Notes: a model not told the origin generated them from the letters alone. A stretch of 64,000 nucleotides of DNA from Stenotrophomonas sp. BIGb0135 (GCF_024810105.1 NZ_JANUDX010000001.1:744001-808000); one strand, 5' to 3'; counted from the first letter of the stretch, positions 37,690 through 46,598 are shown. Program-made: numbers and translations.

Positions 37690-38250
37690 TCAATGCTGAC
37701 CGCCGTGGGTGGCGATCCAGGCCAGGAAGGTGTCGATGAACCCCTGCAGGAACGTCTGCGTGCCCGCGTTGCTGATGTTGCCCGCCTCGTCGATCAGTCC
37801 GTCCTTGACCTGCAGGAACACCTCCGGCTGGCCCAGCACGGGCATGTCCAGGTAGGCCAGCACGTTGCGCAGGTGCTGCTGGGCCAGCGCGGTGCCGATC
37901 ACCCCGATCGAGGCACCGACCACGGCCGCCGGCTTGCCGGCGAAGGCGCTGTCGCCGTAGGGGCGTGAACCGAAGTCGATGGCGTTCTTGAGCACCCCGG
38001 GGATCGAACGGTTGTACTCGGGGGTGACGAACAAGACCGCGTCGGCCTCACGGATCTGCTTTTTCAGGCGTATCGCCTCGGCGGGGTAATCCGTGTCGAG
38101 ATCCTGGTTGTAGAGCGGCAGGTCGCCGATGTCGACGTGCTCGAAACGCGCCTTGCCGGCCGCGAGCTTTTCCAGCGCGTGGGCGAGCGTCTTGTTGTGC
38201 GAGCCCTTGCGCAGGCTGCCGACCAGTACCGCGATCTTCACTTCGGCCAT
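37690..38250 (-). CDS. NAD(P)H-dependent FMN reductase (flavodoxin-like)
   Basis: 186-residue member of the NADPH-dependent FMN reductase family. Flavin phosphate loop VLVGSLRKGSHNKTLAHAL (about 7-25), isoalloxazine loop TPEYNRSIPGVLKNAIDF (about 78-95) and GSRPYGDSAFAGKPAAVVG. Such enzymes reduce FMN, quinones or azo dyes and may take part in chromate or iron reduction. GGAGA lies upstream of the ATG. It is transcribed towards dnaB but is separated by about 200 bp, so it may be its own unit. Confidence 0.9.
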   Translation of the reverse strand: MAEVKIAVLVGSLRKGSHNKTLAHALEKLAAGKARFEHVDIGDLPLYNQDLDTDYPAEAIRLKKQIREADAVLFVTPEYNRSIPGVLKNAIDFGSRPYGDSAFAGKPAAVVGASIGVIGTALAQQHLRNVLAYLDMPVLGQPEVFLQVKDGLIDEAGNISNAGTQTFLQGFIDTFLAWIATHGGQH

Positions 38251-38610
38251 GGGGGATGTCTCCGTTGGGGGAAAGGTCCAGCCTAGGCGGCGCAACCTTC
38301 GGCAACGGTGAAGGTGAGGCCGCCACGCATGGCGTGGCTGTAGGGACTGTGGCTGATTGGGGGGCCGGGTGGTGCCGGCTCGTGGGGAGCTGCCTGTTGG
38401 TCAGGCGTGGTCGGCGGTCCCAGCCACGCATGGCGTGGCTCTACGCGGGGTTCACGACTGCGGGGCTTTCCCCCGCGTGGCGCCAACCTGTGGGCTGCCT
38501 GTTGGTCAGGCGTGGTCGGCGGTCCCAGCCACGTATGGCGTGGCTCTACGCGGGGGCAAGACCGCCGGCCTTCCCTCGTAGAGCCACCCCATGGGTGGCT
38601 GCGCGCAATG
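38251..38610. repeat. SMAG-rich intergenic region with a 62-bp direct repeat
   Basis: Contains GTAG palindromes at 38322-38343 (inverted), 38422-38444 (inverted), 38527-38549 (inverted) and 38578-38600 (forward). The 62-bp sequence at 38389-38450, starting GCTGCCTGTTGG and including the second palindrome, is repeated at 38494-38555 with a single difference. Open frames here lack ribosome-binding sites and are not taken as genes. Confidence 0.85.
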
Positions 38611-40554
38611 TCAGCCGCGTTCGACGCCGGCGCGGACGTGGCGCCAATGCGCCTGCCAGGCCTGGAACATCAGCACGTTCCACAGGTGCGTGTGCCATTT
38701 GCGCTCGCCCTGCTGGAACTGCTGCCACAGCGGCACCACCGCCTCGACGTTGAAGACTCCTTCGGCCGCCAGCCGGGCCGGGTCGAGCAGTTCATCGGCC
38801 CAACCGCGCAGGTCGCCCTTGAGCCACTCGCTGACCGGCGCGCCGAAGCCGCGCTTGGGGCGGTGCACCATGTCCTGCGGCACATAGCAGCCAAGCACCC
38901 GCTTGAGCAGGTACTTGCTCACGCCATCGCGGTGCTTCATCGACAGCGGCAGCGACCAGGCGAACTCGGCCACCCGCCAGTCCAGCAGCGGTGCGCGTGC
39001 CTCCAGGCTGACCGCCATGCTGGTGCGGTCCACCTTGCACAGCAGGTCATCAGGCAGATAGGTGTTGAAGTCGGCCAGCATCATCGCATCGGCCGGCGAG
39101 CCGGCGCCATGCAGCGGGTCGGCGAGGTCATAGAAGCTGCCCGCCCCGGCAGCTCCCTTCACCGCCGCCACCGGATCGCGCCAGCGCGAGATCCGGTTGC
39201 GGTACACATCGCCGATTCCCCGCGCCCCGGTTTCGGCCAGCAACGCGGCCAACCCGCCGGTACGCGAGGCCTCGCCCTGGGTGGTGGAATGGGCGGCCAT
39301 CCAGCGCCGCAGGGGCGCCGGCACCCTGCCCAGCATCGCCCAGTTGCGCAGTGCGCGCTGGTAGCGGCCATAACCGAAGAACAGCTCATCGCCGCCGTCG
39401 CCCGACAGCGCCACGGTCACCGAGCCGCGCGCCAGCTTCGCCACCAGCGCGGTGGGCACCTGCGAGGCGTCGGCGAAGGGCTCATCGAACATCGCCGGCA
39501 ACTGCGGCACCACCGCCAGCGCGTCGGCCCCGCTGACGTACAGCTCGGTGTGGTCGGTGCCCAGGTGCTGCGCCAACGCCTTGGCCAGCGGCGCCTCGTC
39601 GTGGTGGGAACCCTCGAAGCCGATGCTGAAACTGTGGATCGGCGTGCTCGACTGCGCCTGCATCAACGCGGCCACCACCGATGAATCGGTCCCGCCGGAC
39701 AGGAACACCCCGACCGGCACGTCGGCCACCATGCGCAACGCCACTGCATCACGCAGCACACCATCCAGCTGCGACTCGGCCTCGGCATCGCTGCCGACGA
39801 ATGGCTGCGCCAGGGCCTGCTGCATGCGCTCGCGCGCGTTCCAGAACGGTACCTGCTGCTGGTCCGGCCGGTGAGCGTCGGCACCGGCGGCCACCGTGGC
39901 CGCATCCAGCCGCAGCACCCGGCCGGGCATCAGCTTGAAGCAGCGCGCGTGGATGCAGTGCGGCGCGGGGATGTAATCCAGCTTCAGCAGCAGGGTCAGC
40001 GCATCGCGGTCGATGTCGTTGTCGAAGTGCGGGTGTTGCCACAGCGCCTTCAGCTCCGAGCCGAACACCAGTGCCTCGCCGGCCCAGCCGTAGTACAGCG
40101 GCTTCTTGCCGACCCGGTCGCGGGCCAGCCACAGGCATTGCTCGGCGCGGTCCCACAGCGCGATGGCGAACATGCCATTGGCGCGCTGCAGGGTGGCATC
40201 CAGGCCCCAGGCCACGAACGCGGCCAGCAGCACCTCGGTGTCGGAATGGCCGCGGAAGGTATGCCCCAGGGCCTCCAGGTCGGCGCGCAGGGCGGCGAAA
40301 TTGTAGACCTCGCCGTTGTAGGCGAGCACGTAGCGCCCGTCGTTGGACGCCATCGGCTGGTGGCCCAGCGGGGACAGGTCCAGGATGCTCAGCCGTCGGT
40401 GCGCCAGCGCGACGCCGCCGCTGGCATCGGCCCACACCCCGCTGTCATCCGGGCCACGATGGATCAACGCGTCGCCCATACGTCGCGCCAGCTGTTCCAG
40501 TACGGCCTGCTCCATTACCGGAGCCGGCAGCAGCATTCCTGCCAATCCACACAT
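38611..40554 (-). CDS. asnB: Asparagine synthase (glutamine-hydrolysing), AsnB-like
   Basis: 647-residue enzyme. N-terminal class II glutaminase with nucleophile Cys2 (MCGLAGM) and the conserved LAYNGEVYNFAALR (about 71-84); C-terminal ATP-pyrophosphatase synthase domain with the P-loop VGVFLSGGTDSSVVAAL (about 262-278). Members about this long often serve secondary or surface-polysaccharide metabolism rather than plain asparagine supply. It starts 3 bp after the fused E1 gene, so both are one transcript; that pairing suggests a specialised pathway in which an acid product might be amidated (inference). Confidence 0.9.
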   Translation of the reverse strand: MCGLAGMLLPAPVMEQAVLEQLARRMGDALIHRGPDDSGVWADASGGVALAHRRLSILDLSPLGHQPMASNDGRYVLAYNGEVYNFAALRADLEALGHTFRGHSDTEVLLAAFVAWGLDATLQRANGMFAIALWDRAEQCLWLARDRVGKKPLYYGWAGEALVFGSELKALWQHPHFDNDIDRDALTLLLKLDYIPAPHCIHARCFKLMPGRVLRLDAATVAAGADAHRPDQQQVPFWNARERMQQALAQPFVGSDAEAESQLDGVLRDAVALRMVADVPVGVFLSGGTDSSVVAALMQAQSSTPIHSFSIGFEGSHHDEAPLAKALAQHLGTDHTELYVSGADALAVVPQLPAMFDEPFADASQVPTALVAKLARGSVTVALSGDGGDELFFGYGRYQRALRNWAMLGRVPAPLRRWMAAHSTTQGEASRTGGLAALLAETGARGIGDVYRNRISRWRDPVAAVKGAAGAGSFYDLADPLHGAGSPADAMMLADFNTYLPDDLLCKVDRTSMAVSLEARAPLLDWRVAEFAWSLPLSMKHRDGVSKYLLKRVLGCYVPQDMVHRPKRGFGAPVSEWLKGDLRGWADELLDPARLAAEGVFNVEAVVPLWQQFQQGERKWHTHLWNVLMFQAWQAHWRHVRAGVERG

Positions 40555-40557
40555 GCG

Positions 40558-42837
40558 TCAGAGGTCCTGCGCCAGTACCCGGGCGGCGCTTACCAGTGCA
40601 TTGTCGCTTGGAAGCACGCACATTGCTGCCCCTGCCAGTGGCGTATAGGTGTCGGCGCCGCAAACGCGCTGCAGCGGCAGGTGGCCCAGCCCCGCCTCGA
40701 CCAGCGCGGTGATGACGCCCTCCCCCACCCCCGCGCTGTGCCGGCCTTCATCGACCACCAGTACCCGCTGGGCATCGGCCGCCTGTTGGGCGATGAAACC
40801 GGCATTGAGCGGCACCAGCCAGCGCAGGTCCACCACCCGCACCTGCCAGCCCAGCTCGGCCTGGAGGGTGCGCGCCGCGCGCAGGCTCATCGGCACGCCA
40901 TTGCCATAGGTGAAGATCACCAGGTCGCTGGCCTCGGGGTCGTACACCCGGCCCTCGCCGGGCAGCATCGTCTGCTCCGGCGGCGGGTAGGCGAACAGCC
41001 ACTGGCCGTCGCCGGGCGCGTACAGGTCCTTGGTCATGTACAGCGCGATGGGCTCCAGGAACACCGACACCCGGCCGTCGACCTGGGCCAGCGCGGCCAG
41101 GGTGCGCAACATCATCGCCGCGTCGTCGCCACGCGACGGGCAGCCCACCACCAGCCCCGGGATGTCGCGCAGCGCGGCGATCGAGTTGTCGTTGTGGAAG
41201 TGGCCGCCAAACCCCTTCTGGTAGCCCAGCCCGGCAATACGCACCAACATCGGGTTGCGGTACTGGTCGTTGGAGAAGAACTGCAGCGAACACGCCTCAC
41301 CGCGCAACTGGTCGGCCGCGTTGTGCAGGTAGGCCAGGTACTGGATCTCCGGGATCGGCAGCATGCCCAGGTTGGCCAGGCCCTGGGCCATGCCCAGGAT
41401 CATGGTTTCATCCAGCAGCGTGTTGAACACCCGGCGCGGACCGAACGCCTTGAGCAGGCCCTTGCTGACGGTATACACCCCGCCCTTCTGCGCCACGTCT
41501 TCGCCGAACAACAGCGTGGACGGGTACTTCGCCATGAGTTCGTGCAGGCCCTGGTTGATCTGGATCGCCAGGTGCCGCGGCGGCTGCCGCTCGGGCAACT
41601 GCGCCTCGCTGCCGAACGCGGCCAGGCGCGCTTCGGCGGCGGCCACGCGGCCTGCCTCGACCTGCACGGCCGCCGGCGAGTACGGCGCCAGCGGCGCCAG
41701 GATCTGCGCCAGGCCATCCAGCTTGGGCCGGCGGTCGGCTTCTTCGGCCGCGGCAAAACAGCGCGTACGCATCGCTTCGTAGCGCTGCAGCACCTGCGCG
41801 CCGTCCATCCAGCCCGATTCGAGGGCGATCTGCGCCGAGCGCAGCAGGGGATCGGCCGCTTCGGCCGCGCACAGCTCCGGCAGCGGCCGCCACTCGATCT
41901 CGAAATCGGTACCGGCATGGCCCATCAACCGAGTGGTGCGCAGATGCAGGAAGGTCGGCCGCCGCGTGCGCCGGCAGTGCTCCAGCGCGCGCTGCACCTG
42001 GGCATGGCCGCTGGCCAGGTCCAGGCCATCGGCAAAGAAGTAGTCCAGCCCCGGACGGTGGCTGAAGTTCTGCGCGATCCAGCCGTCCGGGGTCTTCACC
42101 GAAATACCGATGCCGTTGTCTTCGCAGACGAACAGCACCGGTGCCGGCAGTCGCTGGTAAGCCGCCCAGGCGGCGGTGTTGAACGCGGTCTGCGCGGTGG
42201 CATGGTTGGAGGAGGCATCGCCGAAGGAGCAGATCACCACGCTGTCTTCGGGAATCGGCAGCGCGTGCCCGATCCGCCGCGCGCTTTCGATCGCCATGGC
42301 CGTGCCCAGCGCCTTGGGCAGGTGCGAGGCGATGGTGGAGGTCTGCGGCAGCACCCACAACGGCTTGCTGCCCCACACTTTGTGCCGCCCGCCGCTGGCC
42401 GGATCATCGCAACTGGCGGCGAAGGACAGGGCCGCATCCAGCACCGGGTCCATGCCCGGCAACTGGCGGAAGCGCTCGGCCATGAACGCGCCCGAGCGGT
42501 AGTGCAGGAACGCCGGATCGGTGTGCCGCGCCAGCCGCGCCACCAGCGCATTGCCCTCGTGGCCGGACGAGCCGATGGTGTAGAAGACCTTGTTCTGCAC
42601 GCGCAGCACGCGCGCCATCAGGTCCAGGTGGCGGCTGATCAGCTGCGACTCGAACAGCGCATCGAAGCCCTGCGCATCCAGCGTGCTGCCCGGCAGGATC
42701 GGCGCGTCCGGCGCTGGCCGCGGCGTCGGATCGCCCTGCCACTGCTGCACGAAATCGATGAAGTTGGCGTCGCAGATCTCGGCCCGGTTGAGGGCCTTCA
42801 TGCGGGCGGGAATCGGATCGGGAACCACGGCAAACAT
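40558..42837 (-). CDS. Fused alpha-beta E1 component of a 2-oxo-acid dehydrogenase
   Basis: 759-residue thiamine-diphosphate enzyme. The alpha-type half (about 40-390) has the ThDP motif CSFGDASSNHATAQTAFNTA (GDA instead of the common GDG) and CEDNGIGISV. The beta-type half (about 425-759) contains YPSTLLFGEDVAQKGGVY and a transketolase C-terminal domain with RVLVVDEGRHSAGVGEGV. Branched-chain (2-oxoisovalerate) or acetoin-type E1 are the closest architectures, normally two separate polypeptides. No E2 or E3 gene is adjacent; lpd at 32158 could supply E3. GGAGG precedes the ATG. Substrate unknown. Confidence 0.88.
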   Translation of the reverse strand: MFAVVPDPIPARMKALNRAEICDANFIDFVQQWQGDPTPRPAPDAPILPGSTLDAQGFDALFESQLISRHLDLMARVLRVQNKVFYTIGSSGHEGNALVARLARHTDPAFLHYRSGAFMAERFRQLPGMDPVLDAALSFAASCDDPASGGRHKVWGSKPLWVLPQTSTIASHLPKALGTAMAIESARRIGHALPIPEDSVVICSFGDASSNHATAQTAFNTAAWAAYQRLPAPVLFVCEDNGIGISVKTPDGWIAQNFSHRPGLDYFFADGLDLASGHAQVQRALEHCRRTRRPTFLHLRTTRLMGHAGTDFEIEWRPLPELCAAEAADPLLRSAQIALESGWMDGAQVLQRYEAMRTRCFAAAEEADRRPKLDGLAQILAPLAPYSPAAVQVEAGRVAAAEARLAAFGSEAQLPERQPPRHLAIQINQGLHELMAKYPSTLLFGEDVAQKGGVYTVSKGLLKAFGPRRVFNTLLDETMILGMAQGLANLGMLPIPEIQYLAYLHNAADQLRGEACSLQFFSNDQYRNPMLVRIAGLGYQKGFGGHFHNDNSIAALRDIPGLVVGCPSRGDDAAMMLRTLAALAQVDGRVSVFLEPIALYMTKDLYAPGDGQWLFAYPPPEQTMLPGEGRVYDPEASDLVIFTYGNGVPMSLRAARTLQAELGWQVRVVDLRWLVPLNAGFIAQQAADAQRVLVVDEGRHSAGVGEGVITALVEAGLGHLPLQRVCGADTYTPLAGAAMCVLPSDNALVSAARVLAQDL

Positions 42838-42929
42838 CCATCAGCCTCCGTGACGCGCGGCCAAATCGACCACGCCGGGAGTCTGGCCGCAACCCGCGCC
42901 GCTTGCCAAGCGCGGGTGCAGCATGGCCA

Positions 42930-43475
42930 TCAGGGGCCGCGTCGCGCCCGCCATTGGTCGCGCGACTGACCCCAGATTTCGATCGGTTTGCCACCGTGCG
43001 GGGGCGGCAGTTCACCCATCCGCAGCAGCGTGCTGCCGAGCTTGCGCGCGACGACCTTGGAGTTCTCGTTGGCCGCATCGATGGTGTGGATCACCTCGTC
43101 CCAGCCCAGCGTGTCGAACGCCCACTCGATGCTGGCCACGGCGGCTTCGGGCGCGTAGCCCTTGCCCCAGCTTTCACGGCGGATGCTCCAGCCGACTTCG
43201 GTGCCCGGCCAGTCCAGCGGCTGCCACGGCCCCATCCGACCGACCCAGTCACCGCTGCTCTTTTCGATCACCGAAAACATCGAAAAACCGTACAGGTGCC
43301 AACTGCCGGCCAGGCAGCAGAAACTGCGCCACGCTTGGGATGGCGCCTGCACGCCACCGAGGTGCTGCATGACCTCCGGGTCGGTGCAGAAGCGCAGGAA
43401 CGCGTCGAAATCCTCTGCCCGCGGCGGGCGCAGGATCAATCGGTCGGTTTCCAGTTGCAGATCGAAGATGCTCAT
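42930..43475 (-). CDS. GNAT acetyltransferase, RimJ/RimL type
   Basis: 181-residue acetyltransferase: LETDRLILRPPRAEDFDAFL at the N-terminus, acetyl-CoA region EVGWSIRRESWGKGYAPEAA (about 90-110) and a C-terminal VARKLGSTLLRMGELPP, as in ribosomal-protein Ser/Ala N-acetyltransferases. The target is unknown. Start at 43475 is favoured by AGGG at 7 bp; two ATGs further up lack it. Same strand as the E1/asnB pair, 92 bp upstream. Confidence 0.86.
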   Translation of the reverse strand: MSIFDLQLETDRLILRPPRAEDFDAFLRFCTDPEVMQHLGGVQAPSQAWRSFCCLAGSWHLYGFSMFSVIEKSSGDWVGRMGPWQPLDWPGTEVGWSIRRESWGKGYAPEAAVASIEWAFDTLGWDEVIHTIDAANENSKVVARKLGSTLLRMGELPPPHGGKPIEIWGQSRDQWRARRGP

Positions 43476-43584
43476 GCCCATGCCCTGTGCCATGCCGGCA
43501 TCGATCTTCGCAGACGCTGCGCGCGCAGGCCAATGGATGTCATTGATCGGGCCCGCTGGTCGCGCCGGCTGTCACAGCAAAACG

Positions 43585-43612
43585 CAACAGGCCGGACTAG
43601 GCCGGCCTGTTG
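43585..43612. terminator. Hairpin between glycine-zipper and GNAT genes
   Basis: 11-bp perfect stem CAACAGGCCGG / CCGGCCTGTTG with a 6-base loop, downstream of the glycine-zipper gene (minus strand). No strong T-run; probable terminator or stabilising stem. Confidence 0.55.
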
Positions 43613-43638
43613 CTCGCCCCATCACGCGGCGCGAAACA

Positions 43639-44469
43639 TCACTGCTTGTTCGAATCCAGCGCCGCAGTCTGGGTGACCAGCTGGCCATCGATCACCGGCA
43701 GGCGATCGCTGCTCGGCTTGTTGTCCATCTTCACGGTCTTCTCGGCGCCGTCGTAGCGGTAGGTCACGTTGTAGCCGGTGACCGCGTTGCTGGTGCCCAT
43801 CGGGATGCGGTTGCCCGGCTTGCTGGCCATGCGCATCGTGCCCGTGGTGCCGTCTTCATTGCGGTAGGTCACGTTGTAGCCGGTGACCTTGGTCGACTCG
43901 GAGGTCGCCGTTTCGGTATGGCACTGGCGCTCGGTCCGGTTGACCACGCGGCCACCGACGTGACGCTTGTCGACCGTGTTGCCGATCAGGCCACCGGCCA
44001 CCGCGCCAGCGGCAGTCGCGGCCTTGCGGCCGTTGCCGCCGCCGACCTGGTTGCCGAGCAGGCCGCCGATGACCGCACCGGCCACGGTGCCGCCGACGTT
44101 GCCATCGCGCTCGGGCAGGCGTTCCTGCACGACCACGTCCTCGCAGACTTCATGCGGGGTCTGGGTGGTCGAGGTTTCGCGCACCGGCTCCGTACCGATC
44201 ACCGTGGCGTAGGCCTTTTCCTTCCTGGTCAGCGGATCGACCTTGACGATGTCGGCGTACTCCAGCTTGCCGGCCTTGTCGTCGACCGCGACGGCATCGG
44301 TGCGGGCGCCGTCGTCGGCCAGCGGGGTGGTGTCCAGGGTGGGCCGGGTCTGCGTCGCCGTCACCGGATCGGGGGCGGACGAGCCACTCTTCATGAAGGC
44401 AGCGGTGGCGATGCCGCCGACGAGCAGCGCGCCAGCAGCGACCAAAGCAGTGGTGGTAGTACTTTTCAT
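43639..44469 (-). CDS. Glycine-zipper 2TM-domain envelope protein with internal repeat
   Basis: 276-residue protein with an N-terminal signal/anchor (TTALVAAGALLVGGIATAAF). A glycine-zipper region follows (about 130-175, GGTVAGAVIGGLLGNQVGGG and AGAVAGGLIGNTV), typical of outer-membrane lipoprotein-like SlyB/YMGG proteins. The C-terminal part contains a duplicated module: VTGYNVTYRNEDGTTGTMRM and, about 32 residues later, VTGYNVTYRYDGAEKTVKM. Start at 44469 (MKSTTTTAL) gives a proper N-terminus. Function unknown; probably envelope integrity. Confidence 0.82.
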   Translation of the reverse strand: MKSTTTTALVAAGALLVGGIATAAFMKSGSSAPDPVTATQTRPTLDTTPLADDGARTDAVAVDDKAGKLEYADIVKVDPLTRKEKAYATVIGTEPVRETSTTQTPHEVCEDVVVQERLPERDGNVGGTVAGAVIGGLLGNQVGGGNGRKAATAAGAVAGGLIGNTVDKRHVGGRVVNRTERQCHTETATSESTKVTGYNVTYRNEDGTTGTMRMASKPGNRIPMGTSNAVTGYNVTYRYDGAEKTVKMDNKPSSDRLPVIDGQLVTQTAALDSNKQ

Positions 44470-44630
44470 ATCCGGCTCCCTGCGGGCGATCCGCAACGTT
44501 CTTGAGCGGATTCCAGCATGCGGTGCCTGAACGGAATCTCCACAGTGCGTGCACGCCCCCCTTACCCATTCAGGTTCTGTGTCGATGGGGCTCGTGATAG
44601 CGTTTACAGCATCTGTCCGAGGAGTGCGTC

Positions 44631-44855
44631 ATGGCCAATCCCCTGCTGCTGCCGATGCTGGAATGGGCGCGCCGGTTGCGCTACCCCACGCTGTTCAAGC
44701 TGACCGCCGGCCTGTTCGCGCTGACCCTGTTCATTCCCGATCCGGTGCCGTTCGTGGACGAGATCCTGCTGGGCCTGGGCACGCTGCTGCTGGCCAACTG
44801 GAAGAATCGCAGCGCAGCGGTGCCGCCCGCCCTGCCGCGCAAACGCCGCGCGTGA
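44631..44855 (+). CDS. DUF6116-type small membrane protein
   Basis: 74-residue protein with hydrophobic segments LFKLTAGLFALTLFIP and LLGLGTLLLANW, and a basic C-terminus (PRKRRA). It resembles the small DUF6116 family. Its TGA overlaps the GTG start of the TatD gene (GTGA), so the two are translationally coupled. AGGAG sits upstream of the ATG. Confidence 0.75.
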   Translation: MANPLLLPMLEWARRLRYPTLFKLTAGLFALTLFIPDPVPFVDEILLGLGTLLLANWKNRSAAVPPALPRKRRA

Positions 44856-45619
44856 TCCTGGTCGACAGCCATTGCCACCTCGACGCCGGCGAGTTTGATG
44901 CCGATCGCGCCGAGGTGATCGCGCGGGCACGTGCGGCCGGGGTGGGCACGCAGATCGTGCCGGCGGTGACCGCCGCCAGTTGGCCCAAGCTGCGCCAGAC
45001 CTGCCAGTCGGCCGAGGGACTGCATCCGGCCTACGGGCTGCACCCGATGTTCCTGGCCGAGCACCGTGCCGGGCATCTTGACGAACTGCGCGCCTGGATC
45101 GAGCGCGAGCGCCCGTGCGCGGTCGGCGAATGCGGGCTGGATTTCTTCGTCGAGGGGCTGGACGCGGAGCTGCAACAGCAGTATTTCGTGGGGCAACTGC
45201 GCCTGGCCCGCGAGTTCGACCTGCCGGTCATCGTGCATGCACGGCGCGCGGTCGATGCGGTGATCGCGGCAATCAGGCAGGTGGGCGGGCTGCGTGGCGT
45301 CGTCCACAGCTTCCCGGGCAGTCCGGAGCAGGCCGCGCAACTGCACAAACTGGGTTTTCTGCTGGGTCTTGGCGGTCCGTTGACCTACGACCGTGCGCAG
45401 CGGCTGCAACGGCTGGTGGCACGGATGCCGCTGGAGCAATTGCTGCTGGAAACCGATGCCCCGGACCAGCCCGATGCCGGCATCCGCGGCGAACGCAACG
45501 AGCCTTCGCGGCTGCCGGTGATCCTGGAAACGGTGGCGCGGCTGCGCGGGCAGCCGGCCGAGGAGATTGCCGCGCAGACGACGGCCAATGCGCGCGCACT
45601 CTTTGGCCTGGCAGCGTAG
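44852..45619 (+). CDS. TatD-family metal-dependent hydrolase
   Basis: 255-residue TIM-barrel hydrolase of the TatD DNase family: metal-site DSHCHLDAGEFDADR at the N-terminus, GECGLDFF (about 92), VIVHARRAVDAV, GVVHSFPGSPEQ and LLETDAPDQPDAGI (about 204). Members are 3'-5' DNA/RNA exonucleases or D-aminoacyl-tRNA deacylase-like enzymes. GTG start (VILVDSHCH) overlapping the preceding gene. The TAG stop lies inside the GTAG end of a SMAG palindrome. Confidence 0.92.
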   Translation: MILVDSHCHLDAGEFDADRAEVIARARAAGVGTQIVPAVTAASWPKLRQTCQSAEGLHPAYGLHPMFLAEHRAGHLDELRAWIERERPCAVGECGLDFFVEGLDAELQQQYFVGQLRLAREFDLPVIVHARRAVDAVIAAIRQVGGLRGVVHSFPGSPEQAAQLHKLGFLLGLGGPLTYDRAQRLQRLVARMPLEQLLLETDAPDQPDAGIRGERNEPSRLPVILETVARLRGQPAEEIAAQTTANARALFGLAA

Positions 45620-45767
45620 CGCCGACCGTTGGTCGGCTGTCGGCGCAACGGCAGCCGACCGGTGGTTCACGCAACGGCGGCCGACCAATGGGCGGCGGTT
45701 CACGCAACGGCGGCCGACCAACGGGCGGCGGTTCACGCGAAAGCAGCCGACCAACGGTCGGCTCTAC
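45616..45767. repeat. Two SMAG palindromes enclosing a 33-bp tandem repeat
   Basis: A GTAG palindrome at 45616-45638 (GTAGCGCCGACCGTTGGTCGGCT) provides the TatD stop; an inverted one is at 45745-45767. Between them, units beginning GGTTCACGC start at 45664, 45697 and 45730, an exact 33-bp period with small differences. No gene is likely here. Confidence 0.85.
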
Positions 45768-45788
45768 CAAGCGCGCGGCACGCGGGTT

Positions 45789-46598
45789 TCAATCGGCCTT
45801 GGCGGCCGCCGCCGGCTTCTTCAACAGCATCTCCAGCGCCTTGCCCACCGCGGCGAACGCGAACGCCCCGGTGATGTGGGTGGCCGCGCCGAGGCCGGCG
45901 CCGCAGTCCAGCTTCAACGCCGCGTCCGCCCCGAGGTTCGGGCGGATGCCGCACACGCTGCCATCGGCCTGCGGGTACTTCACGTTCTCCAGCGAATACA
46001 CCGCCGGCACGCCGAAGTAGCGCGAGGCGTTCTTGGGGAAGTTGAAATCGCTGCGCAGCTTCTTGCGGATCAACGCCATCATCGCGTCGTGCTCGGTGCG
46101 CGACACATCGCGGATGCGCACCAGCGTGGGATCGGTACGCCCGCCGGCCGCGCCCACGGTGAGGATCGGCAGCTTGCGTCGGCGGCACCAGGCGATGGTT
46201 TCCACCTTGACCCGGAAACTGTCGCAGGCATCGATCACCAGGTCGAAATCGCGGTCCAGAAGTTCCACCATGTTCGACACGGTCAGGAACGAGGCGATCG
46301 CATCCACCTGGATGTCCGGATTGATCGCATGGCAGCGCTCGGCCATCGCCTCGGCCTTGTTGCGCCCGTATTGGCCGGCCAGCGCCGGCAGCTGGCGGTT
46401 GGTGTTGGACACGCAGATGTCGTCCGCATCGATCAGGGTCATATGCCCCACCGCCGTGCGCGCCAGCGCTTCGACCACCCACGAGCCGACCCCGCCCATG
46501 CCGACCACCGCCACCCGGCGGGTCGACAGCTGGTCCACGGTGCCTGCCCCATACAGCCGGTCGATGCCGGCAAATCGTTCGCGCAATACGTCGTTCAT
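45789..46598 (-). CDS. tcdA: tRNA threonylcarbamoyladenosine dehydratase
   Basis: 269-residue E1-like (ThiF/MoeB-fold) enzyme that cyclises t6A37 to ct6A in ANN-decoding tRNAs using ATP. Nucleotide motif VAVVGMGGVGSWVVEALAR (about 29-47), LIDADDICVSNTNRQL (about 57-72), and the late block GAGLGAATHITGAFA. Full length. It diverges from the cytochrome c'-like gene. Confidence 0.93.
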   Translation of the reverse strand: MNDVLRERFAGIDRLYGAGTVDQLSTRRVAVVGMGGVGSWVVEALARTAVGHMTLIDADDICVSNTNRQLPALAGQYGRNKAEAMAERCHAINPDIQVDAIASFLTVSNMVELLDRDFDLVIDACDSFRVKVETIAWCRRRKLPILTVGAAGGRTDPTLVRIRDVSRTEHDAMMALIRKKLRSDFNFPKNASRYFGVPAVYSLENVKYPQADGSVCGIRPNLGADAALKLDCGAGLGAATHITGAFAFAAVGKALEMLLKKPAAAAKAD

